Assembly: GCF_034140825.1 (NCBI RefSeq)
Contig: NC_089035.1
Coordinates: 34,383,501 to 34,447,500, forward strand
Direction: 5' to 3'
Source of the DNA: Oryza sativa Japonica Group
Lineage: Eukaryota > Streptophyta > Magnoliopsida > Poales > Poaceae
DNA length: 64,000 nucleotides
Part shown: in pieces, positions 46,011 to 56,233 of the stretch
How the letters are laid out: each line of letters starts with the position of its first letter
How positions within the stretch are numbered: the stretch's first letter is position 1
Program-made: the position numbers and the translations under genes
Notes under the pieces: model-generated
Database searches by the model: none
What the model was told of the DNA's origin: nothing
The model's input: only the letters and a program-made list of their open reading frames with translations

Positions 46011-48649
46011 CAGTCCTAGGAGAGAGACTGTAGTCAGGAAAAAGAAAATACAACCATACCACACGTCCACGTCTGATCCTGCTGCAGAAACCCAATATGC
46101 ACACAACCTGAAAGGAACTTTTAAACGACGCCTCCAAGGAGGAAGCGACGTCAAAGAGCGCCGTCGTCGCCCCTCCTAGAGAACCAGGACATGTTTTTCA
46201 CCTAAAGAACCAAAGGAGGAGAAAGCACAACAACGCCCCAAGGAGAATGCAACGCCCGCAATCGTCGTCGTTGCCGGCCCGAAGGCTAGGCCTTCGCCCA
46301 AAGCTTTCCTACCCTCCCACGTCAATGAGTGCCCGTCAGATTCAACAGCCACCACTAGCTAATGCCCTTTAACGCGCAGCCACCCCGCCAACGCCTCGCC
46401 GCCGGTCGGCCATCAGAGTAGAGTCTCAATCCTCGGGTCGCTCTAGATCCATCCACGTGGGCGGGTTGGAGAGGGAAAGGGTGAGAGAGAAGATGGATCC
46501 CCCCTCCCCTGCACTAGCCAGTCTAGCGTGGCCATCTTGTGGCAGGCAAACCGCCCCCGCCGCCGCCTCAACCATGTTGCCCTAGACGAGCCGCTTGGTT
46601 GCATCGCCGCCGCCTCTGACCTCCCACCGTTGTAGCCTCGTCGTCGCACCGGCCCATCACGGCCGCACCACACTGCATCAACCTACGCGCCGTGCTCGCC
46701 AGCCACAAGCCACTGCGCCGTGCACTTCACCAGCCGACCACCACCACCACCGCCGGACTCACCACGGCGGCCTCTCTGCCATCGTCCGCACCGGCCTCTT
46801 GGCGACGGCTTCCCTGTCGTCGCTCATGCCTATGCTGACCACACGGCCTCCGCCGCCTCCCGACGCGCCGGCCTCGCTGGCCGCCGCGTCATGCAGCCGT
46901 CGTCATTGTCCTCCGCCACCTGCCACGGCAGCACCCCCTTATTCCGCCCCGTGCCTCCACCTGGCCGTGTCACCGCGAGTCCACCACCGTCACGAGCAGT
47001 CGCGTCGTCGGAGCTGCCCGCTCGCCGCGAGCTTCACCGCCACCCCCTCCCGGTCTAGCCGCGGGAGGGCCAGGTCTGCCGCACCTACTTTGGCCTACTC
47101 CACGCCGGCCACCAGCACACGCGCCGTTGCACCGCCAACACTCGCGCCACCTGCCCATGCGACCTGTATCCAGCTGCCAGCACGCGCGCCGCTCAGCCTC
47201 CTCTGCGTCCCATCGCGCCGCTCGTGCCCGGCCTTGTCCCCAGCGGCAAGGCGCTGGATCTGGTCGCGGCGCCGCCAGATCCAAAGCCTTCGCCCTTGCT
47301 CACCGCGCGCTGTGCCGCGGCCCTCGCGCTGAAACGTCGCGTCGCCGGGGAAAGGCCTCGCCGCTGCCCTCCCAGCTGGCCGCTCGGACGCCGGCAGCGC
47401 GCTACGGCGGCAGCGAGGGGAAGGAGAGGAAGGGAGGGGGCGGCAACGGGGGCTAGGGTTCACCCCCCGTGCCGCCCGTGCGACAGGGCGACATGGGGCC
47501 CCAACCATACCAAATCACTTCCCATGCTAAGATTTCTGTCAAACAAATAATTCAGTACATGCATGTCTTGTAAATCTCTTTCGAAACACGAAATGCTCTT
47601 GGGCTGAGTCCTAGTCAGTAGTCACCTAGAAGTACTTTTACGGTGGTCTCTAGTAGTATTATCACCGGTATAAACAATTTAATCCATTGATTTATGTGTT
47701 CTATCATCAGTAGTTAAGGTGGTAGAATAAATAGATATAGTCCATTGAATGAGAAAAGATGAAATGGTTTGATTTTTTTTTAAAGGAACAATGAAATGGT
47801 TAGATTGATTCCACTACCAGCAGAGACCATCCTAAAAATTTTAAAGGACTTAAGGAGCCATTATGCAGTACACTTGAGTTATTGAATGGGCTTTCATTTT
47901 GAGCTGTTGGTGACATTCAGCGTGCCTTGTCGGTCTCATGCTATGCCGGTTTATGAACTTTTAGACTCATACTTGACTAGTTATCACATAAAACTTAGTT
48001 TTATAGGTATACTAAAAATACAGTAGAATCAAATACCATTAGGGGAGTCATATCAAATTTCAAATAAACCAAATTGAATAGATCTATGATCTGCTTTAGC
48101 TATAAAAACATTATGTTATGTTGGTAACCATGTACCGTCTATGCTCGATGATAAGCATTGAGTAAACACTGTTTATTGTCAAATTCTCTGAATGATAAGT
48201 TCTAGCGTTAATATATGAATCCTGTAATACTTGTGTGATAGTGGATGACTGCATGAGGCACTCACTGTTTAACTAGTTCATTTAAAAATATGTGACAGCG
48301 ATGAGAAATAAAGAACATACTAGGGGACAAAAACATCATGTATTAACCAAAGCAATAGCAAAAACATATACAAAATTATAAATCATCAGTTATATATGAA
48401 CCGTTCTTTTGTCATACCTGAAGTGATGTCTAATTTATAGTGACTGAGAATTTATTTTTGCATGTAGGGAACTTGTTTTTTACCCACAAAAAAGGATAGC
48501 CAAGAATATCAACTATAGTTGTTTGACATAATAAAAACTTCCATGAACAGGAAGGGTCATAAACATGGTCTTATCTTCTGTGCAAATGCATATATGAATT
48601 GGCAGTTTCACTACACAGGGTACTGGAGCTGACAAAACAGAAGTAGCAA
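46010..48649. other. GC-rich repeat-like block then AT-rich spacer before the NLR
   Basis: About 46600-47500 is GC-rich with overlapping open frames on both strands (up to 245 codons). The part at 46840-47240 is a diverged copy of 16490-16870. From 47530 the sequence is AT-rich. The stretch just before 48650 may hold an intron or 5' UTR of the NLR gene. No coiled-coil exon was recognised there. Confidence 0.4.
46840..47240. repeat. GC-rich dispersed repeat, copy 2
   Basis: Collinear with 16490-16870 (see that entry). The shared words and their order exclude chance base composition, but the two are clearly diverged. Confidence 0.6.
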
Positions 48650-51610
48650 ATGTCATCCTATTGTTGTTTTTGGAAGCCAAAACAGCCAATCAATGTGGGA
48701 CGTGTGCAATTAGTGAAAGGGGATCAAATGATTTCAATCCAAGATGTGCTCAGATTGCTTGTTCGTCCAGAGGTCGGATCAATTCTCATTGAAGGCATAG
48801 GTGGCTTAGGGAAGACATGGGCTGCAAAGGCTGCATATCAAGCAGCAAGGGCCAATAATCTCTTTGATGAGTATATCTGGATTTCCTTGTCAATAAATTG
48901 TAGCCTGAGACAGTGTATAGATAAGATTACTGCATGCCTGTCATGTGAAATCAGAGAGGACTTGTCAGTACAAAGAACTACTACCATGATCAAGGAATAT
49001 CTCACAAAACGGAAGTTCCTGTTGGTTCTTGATAATGCTTATTTCACTGAGGAAAATATCTTGGAGCACATGGGAATTCCTCATCCCCGCCAGCAAAATA
49101 TTGGTTCAAAAGTAATCGTGACCACAAGAACTCGGAGGACAGCAGGTGCTATGTGGCCACATGGCCCAGATACAGTAATAATGCCACAACCTCTAACTTA
49201 TGAAGAGTCATATAACCTACTCTGTACAAAGATTGGAAAAGATGTTGGTTCTTCATACACACTAGATTTAATCAACAATTGCTATGGCATCCCACTGTCA
49301 GTCATTCTATTGGCTGGAGTATTGTGTGATGTACCAAGTCAAGATACATTAAATGAGTTGGTCAGAAATGCTTGTGTCACTCTAGGATCCAAGGTATCAG
49401 TGTTCCACACAATGCAGCGTCTTGTGAAATTCGCATACCATCAACTTCCTGATGCTAATGCAAGGCACTGCTTCTTGTACTGCTTACTCTTCCCTGAGGA
49501 TCAAGGAATTCCAGTCAATGACTTAATCCGTTTCTGGGTAATGGATGGTCTAATCACACAATCTATTGAATTTCACGAGGCTAGCTGTATTGGAAAGGAA
49601 ATTCTTGATGTCCTTTTAAAGCGTTGTATGCTGTATATGGATGGTAATGATCACGTACGTATGCATGATGTGATTAGAGAGACTGTATCAGGATTTGGAA
49701 AGGTAAACGGTTACAGAGAGCAACATGACTTCAAGTTTGGTAATCCTGCAAGAAAATTAGAGTGTCTGGCCAAGTTAAGCACAAGAGTTTCACTAATGAG
49801 TACCGAAATGGAATATCTTGATGGAAGTGTACGATGCTTCTGGCTTACATCATTATTTTTAAGAGGAAACCGCCATATGAAATATATATCAGAAGAACTC
49901 TTTTGCCATATGGAAATGCTTGGGATACTAGACCTCTCATTTACTGGAATCAAGATACTACCGCGTTCAATCTCCTGTTTGACTAGGCTCCGAATATTGT
50001 TACTCATGGGCTGTGATCACCTGGAAGAAATTCAGCACATAGCTTCATTGGCACAGTTAGAGGTCCTGGATGCATCTAGTTGTCGTTCCCTGAGGAGTAT
50101 AGAATCTGGATCATTTGGCCATATGGGAATGCTTGGGATACTAGACCTCTCATTTACTGGAATCAAGATACTACCGCGTTCAATCTCCTGTTTGACTAGG
50201 CTCCGAATATTGTTACTCATGGGCTGTGATCACCTGGAAGAAATTCAGCACATAGCTTCATTGGCACAGTTAGAGGTCCTGAATGCATCTAGTTGTCGTT
50301 CCCTGAGGAGTATAGAATCTGGATCATTTGACCATATGATGTTGTTAAAGCTCCTTGATCTTTCCACAACTTCCATCAAATGCTTGCCTTCTCTTCCAGC
50401 TTCCAGGGAGCTTTGCCACTTGCTGCTGCAGAATTGCCCATATGTGGGGTCTGAGAACACCATCAAATCAGATGGCATACTCTCTGATACAGAACTCATC
50501 AGGTTTCCTTACGGAGTGTCCAAAACTGGTGCTATCCAGAATTTGCAGCTAGGCAGAATAGGAGATTTATCGGATTTGATGGCTATGCTGTGGTTGCCTT
50601 GCGGACTGACTTTTCAGCTGTGTGATATGTTCAACATGGGAGTACTATTTAGCGATAACGAGGATAGCAAAACATTTGTTTATGCGAGTGACACTTATTT
50701 CTTTCACTCCTTGAAAAAGGACTCTCCATTATGGTTGAATGGTTTTCAAAGGTTTCAGATTATCATCTCTCCTCTGAAGGATGACCAAGCCTTGGATACT
50801 GATGCACAACTAATGAAGGCAGATTTCATCTTTCGGAGTTCCTACTTTAAGACAAAACACTTTACACATTCCATTGATCTTGATAAGTTTCTTGAAATAA
50901 ACGGTACCTTTGATGTTCCTTCCGAAACTGAGGGCATTCTTGGTCATGCTGAACTGGTATCATTAAAGAGATTAGCGACCACCAGGTCTTCAGACCTGAA
51001 TATTACTAGTATGGAAGCAGTTCGAGAACTTTGGATAGAGAATTGTAGCCAACTGGAGAGTCTTCTCTCAGTAGATGAAATTGAGATTTTGTCTGCATGG
51101 GGCAACTTGCACAATCTATGGATCTCCAACCTAGAAAGGTTGTCATCCCTTTTGGAAGGGGTGAAAGATGTGGTTAGTTTCAGTTGTCTGAAGCACTTGC
51201 TCATTGATTGTTGTCCAAATCTCAAGTGGATCTTTCCTTCAATGGTATGTCTTCCGAATCTTGAAACGATGCATGTAAAGTTTTGTGACATTCTGGAGAG
51301 GGTATTTGAAGATGACAGTGTCTTGGGAGATGACGCTCTTCCAAGGCTGCAGTCACTGGAACTGTGGGAGCTTCCTGAGCTATCCTGTATCTGTGGTGGA
51401 ACTTTGCCGTCTCTGAAGAATCTCAAGGTGAGAAGCTGTGCAAAGCTGAGAAAAATCCCTGTTGGCGTTGATGAAAACAGTCCATTTGTCACGACGATAG
51501 GAGAAACATTCTGGTGGGACTGTTTAATCTGGGACGACGAAAGCATTAAGCGTTGGATACTGTTCAGAAAGTGGGGGCCAATGCTACCATATCTTGCAAC
51601 TGAAGGATGA
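48650..51610 (+). CDS. NB-LRR resistance-type protein with duplicated LRR segment
   Basis: A single open frame of 986 residues from the ATG at 48650; a TAG lies two codons upstream in frame. The N-terminus is very short: only 48 residues precede the P-loop GIGGLGKT (49-56), so no coiled coil or TIR domain fits. Kinase-2 reads LLVLDNAYF (124-132), with Asn where the usual second Asp of LLVLDDVW stands. Then VIVTTRTR, YGIPLSVILLAG (the GLPL region), CFLYCLLFPED (RNBS-D), and an intact VRMHDV (MHD at about 338-340). LRRs run from about 395 to 960, including two near-identical 71-residue blocks from a 213-bp DNA duplication. C-terminal repeats are of the xxLxxLxIxxCxxL type. An upstream exon with an N-terminal domain cannot be excluded. 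Confidence 0.85.
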   Translation: MSSYCCFWKPKQPINVGRVQLVKGDQMISIQDVLRLLVRPEVGSILIEGIGGLGKTWAAKAAYQAARANNLFDEYIWISLSINCSLRQCIDKITACLSCEIREDLSVQRTTTMIKEYLTKRKFLLVLDNAYFTEENILEHMGIPHPRQQNIGSKVIVTTRTRRTAGAMWPHGPDTVIMPQPLTYEESYNLLCTKIGKDVGSSYTLDLINNCYGIPLSVILLAGVLCDVPSQDTLNELVRNACVTLGSKVSVFHTMQRLVKFAYHQLPDANARHCFLYCLLFPEDQGIPVNDLIRFWVMDGLITQSIEFHEASCIGKEILDVLLKRCMLYMDGNDHVRMHDVIRETVSGFGKVNGYREQHDFKFGNPARKLECLAKLSTRVSLMSTEMEYLDGSVRCFWLTSLFLRGNRHMKYISEELFCHMEMLGILDLSFTGIKILPRSISCLTRLRILLLMGCDHLEEIQHIASLAQLEVLDASSCRSLRSIESGSFGHMGMLGILDLSFTGIKILPRSISCLTRLRILLLMGCDHLEEIQHIASLAQLEVLNASSCRSLRSIESGSFDHMMLLKLLDLSTTSIKCLPSLPASRELCHLLLQNCPYVGSENTIKSDGILSDTELIRFPYGVSKTGAIQNLQLGRIGDLSDLMAMLWLPCGLTFQLCDMFNMGVLFSDNEDSKTFVYASDTYFFHSLKKDSPLWLNGFQRFQIIISPLKDDQALDTDAQLMKADFIFRSSYFKTKHFTHSIDLDKFLEINGTFDVPSETEGILGHAELVSLKRLATTRSSDLNITSMEAVRELWIENCSQLESLLSVDEIEILSAWGNLHNLWISNLERLSSLLEGVKDVVSFSCLKHLLIDCCPNLKWIFPSMVCLPNLETMHVKFCDILERVFEDDSVLGDDALPRLQSLELWELPELSCICGGTLPSLKNLKVRSCAKLRKIPVGVDENSPFVTTIGETFWWDCLIWDDESIKRWILFRKWGPMLPYLATEG
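49918..50343 (+). repeat. 213-bp tandem duplication within the LRR coding region
   Basis: Copy 1 is 49918-50130 and copy 2 is 50131-50343. They are almost identical (one difference seen: CTGGATGCA versus CTGAATGCA, plus divergence at the last bases). The unit is exactly 71 codons, so the frame is kept and about three LRRs are added. Near-identity points to a recent unequal exchange. Confidence 0.92.
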
Positions 51611-52456
51611 AGATGCATCCGATTCCGGGCTGAACATTTCTGCTGATTGGTGGTTCTCAACACGAGGAATATGGAAGCAGCAGCTCCAAGGATTCGACAC
51701 AATTGAGAAAAACAACAGTGAACAGATATCCAAAAGCACATGAGCTTCTGTTTAGCAGGCCCATATATTAAGTTGTACTATATGGTTTTATCAAAGAACA
51801 TCACTCTTATTTGGAAAATTTATGATAAATGTGGACGGTTAATTAGAAGTTGCATCCGGAGCTCAGCTCTGTATGACTTTGCCTTTAATTAGGTCTGCAC
51901 AGTTTTTAGTCACTTCAAAAATCTTTAATAATTCAAACATTTTAGCGTGTTCCGGAGGCTGTTCATCGTGAATTCAACCATTCCATCCATGATGCCATCG
52001 TTATACTTGTACCACACAATCATCCTCTACAGGTTGTGACCTGAAGTTTTTTTTTGGAATACGCAAGGAGCGCATCATTGTATTAAGAAAAAATAAAGTT
52101 TATGTACAAGGCGGGTGCAACAAAAAGAAAAACGAGATAGGGACGGGATAGAGGAGAGAAACAAGACTATGAAAGCTTAATCTCCCAAACCATTTGGCGA
52201 CCCCTCCCTGTCCAAATGGATCACTACACTAGGAATAGCTGCCCTAGCCAATCTCCAAAGATCAGCTTCTCCTGCCATTGCCCGAGCAATGTCCACCCAA
52301 GATCTGTTGTGACCTGAAGTTGTGCGCACCAACCAACCGTCCAGCAAAAGGTTTAATTTGGCTGGGCCGTTCAGAGTTTTGCTGAGAAAGTAGGCCGTAC
52401 GAAGAGGATGGGCTATTATCTGGCCCAGATATGAAGCCATTACACGCTCAAAAGTA
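51611..52456. other. 3' flank of the NLR and LINE remnant
   Basis: The NLR 3' UTR region is followed by a LINE-type 3' end at about 52049 (listed separately). No further host gene seen. Confidence 0.5.
52049..52440 (-). mobile_element. LINE-type 3' part on the minus strand
   Basis: TTTTTTTTTGGAATACGCAA, then GGAGCGCATCATTGTATTAA: read on the minus strand this is the ...ACAATGATGCGC...GTATTCC-poly-A tail seen on many grass LINEs. A minus-strand frame at 52177-52440 (WVDIARAMAGEADLWRLARA, IPSVVIHLDREG) could be the end of its ORF2 but was not matched to a domain. Only a 3' fragment is present. Confidence 0.45.
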
Positions 52457-53482
52457 GGAAAAAAAATACAAGGTCCCTAAACTTGTCACCAAATTACAAA
52501 ATTGCCCCTCAACCGAACAACCAGAGATATAGCATCCCTCAACTTACAAAATCTGGTCACTCAGGTCCTTAGACGGTATTGACCCCGGTTTTGTCTGACG
52601 TGACGGTTAAGTTAGCGTGGGACCCACATGTCATCACCTCAATCCTCTTCCACCTCTATAGGTCCCCTCTCTCTCTCTTCCCATCTTAATCCAAGCCTCC
52701 AAAGCGGACAGGGAGAACCGGAGAAGGGTGGCGGCCGGTGGTGACCCTTGTTGGTGGCAGCAGAGCTCGCTGGCGAAGATAGATGGGGAGGGGGTGGCGG
52801 CGCCGCGAGAGAGCTGAGGCAGCGGAACAGGGAGGGATGTGGGTGTAAAGGGGGAGCATGGGGAGGGCCGAGCCCCCTAGCGACATCCTAACCGGTGAAC
52901 TCCGCCTCTCCTCGTCGCCTCCGTGGAGAGATTCGCCCGGCCCAGACCACCATCACCTCACCGTCGGGCCTCCTCCTCTACACCTCGCCCCGCTCAGCCA
53001 TCTTCGCACATGGGAAGCAAGAGGATGGCGTGGCCAGCGAGGTCAAGGCGGGACGTGGGGAGGCGGGAGGACGGTGTGGACAGCGAGGTCGAGGCACAAC
53101 TGTTGCTACCTATTGCTATCGCCTTTCCACCGCCTACCCGCCGCTGCCGCCTTTCCGCCGACGAGTGGGCGAGCTCGAGCTTGCTGGCCAGTCAGCGTCT
53201 ATGCTGCCCAACTCCTCTCCACCGGTGCCGCTACCGCCTATCTCATATCCGCCGCCTTTCTCCTTGCCGACCGTCGCCGGTCACGCGCATCGCCTTCTCA
53301 CATCGGGCGTGCACTGGAAAGAGATGAGGGAAGAGAGCGGAAAGGGGAATAAGAAATTGTGGTTTCACTGACATGTGGGGTCCACATGGCTCCCACGCTA
53401 ACTCAGCCATCACTTCAGATAAAACCAGGGTCAATACCGCTTAAGGACCTAGAGTGATCTGGTTTTGTAAGTTGAAAGATAC

Positions 53483-53839
53483 TACCATGGTGCCCGGGCA
53501 CCATGGTATGAAATACACAAATTCGCCCAAATTTTTCAAAATTTTTAAATTGTGAGTATATACCTACTTATAAGTATTCGATTCATACCTATACCTAGCA
53601 ACAAAACAACTCAAATTTAACTTTATTTCACAATCCATTATTACATACCAACTAATTATATGTTTGGATGCTATATACCTAGAATCAAAATCTAACAAAA
53701 GCAAGTTTGAATTCAGTTCAAACTTGCTTTGAACTAGTTAGTAAAGTAGTTAACGTTAATACCTAAATATTTGAAAAAGTTTCATACTCATTTGAATTGG
53801 GTATATAGTAAATTTCAATCATGGTGCCCGGGCACCATG
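53483..53839. mobile_element. Palindrome-ended insertion (unclassified, possibly Micron-like)
   Basis: Both ends are near-identical palindromes. 53483-53508 is 26 bp with half-site TACCATGGTGCCC, and 53820-53839 is 20 bp with half-site CATGGTGCCC. Between them is AT-rich DNA with an 11-bp-arm hairpin near 53702-53728 (GCAAGTTTGAA and its complement). It sits inside a MULE TIR and is followed after 19 bp by (TA)55. Rice Micron elements are known to sit in (TA)n runs; the resemblance is suggestive only. Confidence 0.55.
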
Positions 53840-53855
53840 GAACACCAAACAAATT

Positions 53856-53971
<116 letters not shown>

Positions 53972-54011
53972 CAAAATGAGAGACCTCATATGTACTTTTT
54001 CCTCATGGGTA

Positions 54012-54593
54012 TCCTGTTCCAGCCCCATATTGTCCTTTTACAAGATTCTGGCTCATGTCGGCGGCGAACTCCAGCGAACCGTAAGCAACGTTAAGAGTGA
54101 GTAATCTCTTCTCCATCGTCTCCTGCCCAGTCGTCTTCATCGTCCTTTCTCTCCTCGCCTTCGCCTGCAGCATGATGGTAGTGAGCACCCCAACCTTGCA
54201 CCCTTTGCTCCCACGATGGCACGATGCACCAGTGCGTGGCTCTTTCTTTTATTTGCTCGGTTACTACATTCAGAACGGGGATGCGCTCTCATGGATCGAT
54301 GGTCCGTAGGTTGCGCTCCTTCCATATGTCAAATGTGCCAAGCGGTCAAGACATGGGACTTATCAGGTCCACCATGGCGCTCTGTGGTTTAGGCTGCGTT
54401 TTTAAGGTAACCAATACTGTGGATGACCACCATTTTTTACGCATACCCCCTCCCTCGAAAAAAAAAATCAATCTTACATACGACCTAGACACATGAAGAT
54501 AAAACCATGGCCAAGAAAAAGGGTCTGGTTCTCTTACTGCTTTCGTTTGGAGTTTGGTTAACGGTGGTGCTAATATTGTGTTTAGGTAAAATT
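54012..54593. other. Spacer, no gene identified
   Basis: Short frames on both strands without family resemblance. ACCATGGCCAAGAA near 54505 resembles text near 56617, suggesting a shared repeat fragment. Confidence 0.4.
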
Positions 54594-54940
54594 GGTTATA
54601 TAGCATTCAAAGCTCACTTTTTTGGTTTTATAACCGGTTCACTTAATAGCACACCCAAAGTTTACATTGTTCCTATTTTTAACACTTTCATCAAATATCG
54701 ATCGTTTTCCATCCTTTTTTTTATCGCTATTGAGCCAGCCATGACGTTTCTACCCCTCTTTGGTATGCATTCCACTTGTACTTGTGAGGGATAGAAACGT
54801 CATATCACGTGCGGTGGCTGGGTCAATAACAATCAAGACGCACGGAAAACAATCGAGAATTGACGGAAGTGTTAAAAATAGGAACGGGTGAACTTTGGGT
54901 GCTATTAAAGTGAACCGGTATCTTTCGGTGCTATAAAACA
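54594..54940. mobile_element. Inverted-repeat MITE-like element
   Basis: The halves pair: ACCGGTTCACTTAATAGCAC with GTGCTATTAAAGTGAACCGG, CCTATTTTTAACACTTTC with its complement near 54875, and ATGACGTTTCTACCCCTC with GAGGGATAGAAACGTCAT. The centre is near 54765. Exact ends and target duplication are uncertain because a MULE inserted at its right edge. Confidence 0.65.
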
Positions 54941-54942
54941 AA

Positions 54943-56233
54943 GGAAAAAAGTACGAATTACCCCCTGAACTATTGCGGTCGGCCAAATTTCCCCCCTGAA
55001 CCCGAAAACTAGACATTACTCACCCTGAACTTTCAATACCGGACGAATTACCCCCCTCGACCCAATCCAGAGCAGTTTTGTCCTACGTGGCGTACGCGTG
55101 GCAACTCAGTCAGCATTTCTTTTTTTTAAAACATGGTGGGACCACCTGTCATTCTCTCACATCTCCTCCTTTTTCTTCTTCCCCTCTTCCCCGCCTCTCT
55201 CTCTCTCTATCAGGCGCGGACGGCACACGAGGGCGGCGATGGGCGGCAGCGCGTCGTCTGGTGGGGCCGCATGGGCAGTCGGCACGCGGGGGCAGCGGTG
55301 GGCGGCAGCGTGTCATCAGGCGTGGCCGCGCGGGCGGTCGGCGCGCACGGCGGTGCGCAAGGGCTGGCGGTGGGCCGAGAAGATCGATCCTGATCCTCTC
55401 CGGCGGCCCCGTCTTTTTTGTTCTTGGTCATCAGGACTTCAGGAGAGATCGATCTCCTTGGTTTTGTCATCGTCAAGCAGCAACAACGGCACCTCGCTGG
55501 CTAGGTCATCGTCGACGGAATCTGCTCCGGTCTTCGCCGCGACCGCGGTCGACCTTGGGGCCTCCAGCCCCGACCTCCTCCTTCTCCGGTCATCGCCTTC
55601 TCCTGGATCATGCCGTAAGCTGGCTCTCCCTCGCCAGCGTTCGTTGGTCTGCCACCGCCGTCGACCGGCCCGAGCCACAATGTCCTCTGCAATGAGCCGG
55701 CGCCAGCGCCTGTCCGGGGTGCTCGTCGCTGCCGTTAGGACTTGGCCGCTTCCTCCATCGGCTCCGCCTCCCGGATTTTGTGGCGCAACCAGAGCCGCCT
55801 GCCGCGCTTGCTTGGTGCACCCAGCCGCGCCCGCCGCCACGCTTGCCTGTCGCGTTTACCTCGTGCACCCAGCCGCGCCCGCCTCCGCCTCCACCTCGCT
55901 TCTCTGCCAATGTCCCGTGCCGCTGTCCACTGCCCGCCCTCGCGTGCCGACCGCCCACGCGGCCGCGCCTGATGTCACAAGAGAGAGAGAGGGGGGAGAG
56001 GAAAAGGAGGAGATGGGAGAGAATGGCAAGTGGGCCCCACCATGTTTTTAAAAAAGAAAATGTTGACTGGGTTGCCACGCGTACGTCACGTAGGACAAAA
56101 CTGCTCTAAATTGGGTCGAGAGGGGTAATTCGTCTGGTATTAAAAGTTCAGGGTGAATGATGTCTGTTTTTCGGGTTCAGGTGGAAATTCGGCCGACCAC
56201 GATAGTTCGGGGGGATAATTTGTATTTTTTTCC
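54943..56233. mobile_element. MULE-type element with TIRs of about 220 bp
   Basis: The ends GGAAAAAAGTACGAATTACC and the complement of GATAATTTGTATTTTTTTCC are inverted, and pairing continues to about 55165/56013 (CTACGTGGCGTACGCGTGGC with GCCACGCGTACGTCACGTAG). Flanks TAAAACAAA and TAAAATAAA are a 9-bp duplication with one difference. The TIRs are of the same family as 1079-2583. The GC-rich interior has long overlapping frames on both strands (317 codons forward) and an internal direct repeat around GTGCACCCAGCCGCGCCCGC. I recognise no gene in it. Confidence 0.85.

Noticed and set aside
46595-47332. 245-codon open frame
   Set aside because: GC-rich, open on both strands, overlaps a dispersed repeat and shows no protein motif.
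55098-56051. 317-codon open frame
   Set aside because: It runs through both TIR and interior of a MULE, overlaps a long opposite frame, and has the composition-driven Arg/Ala/Pro bias of GC-rich DNA.
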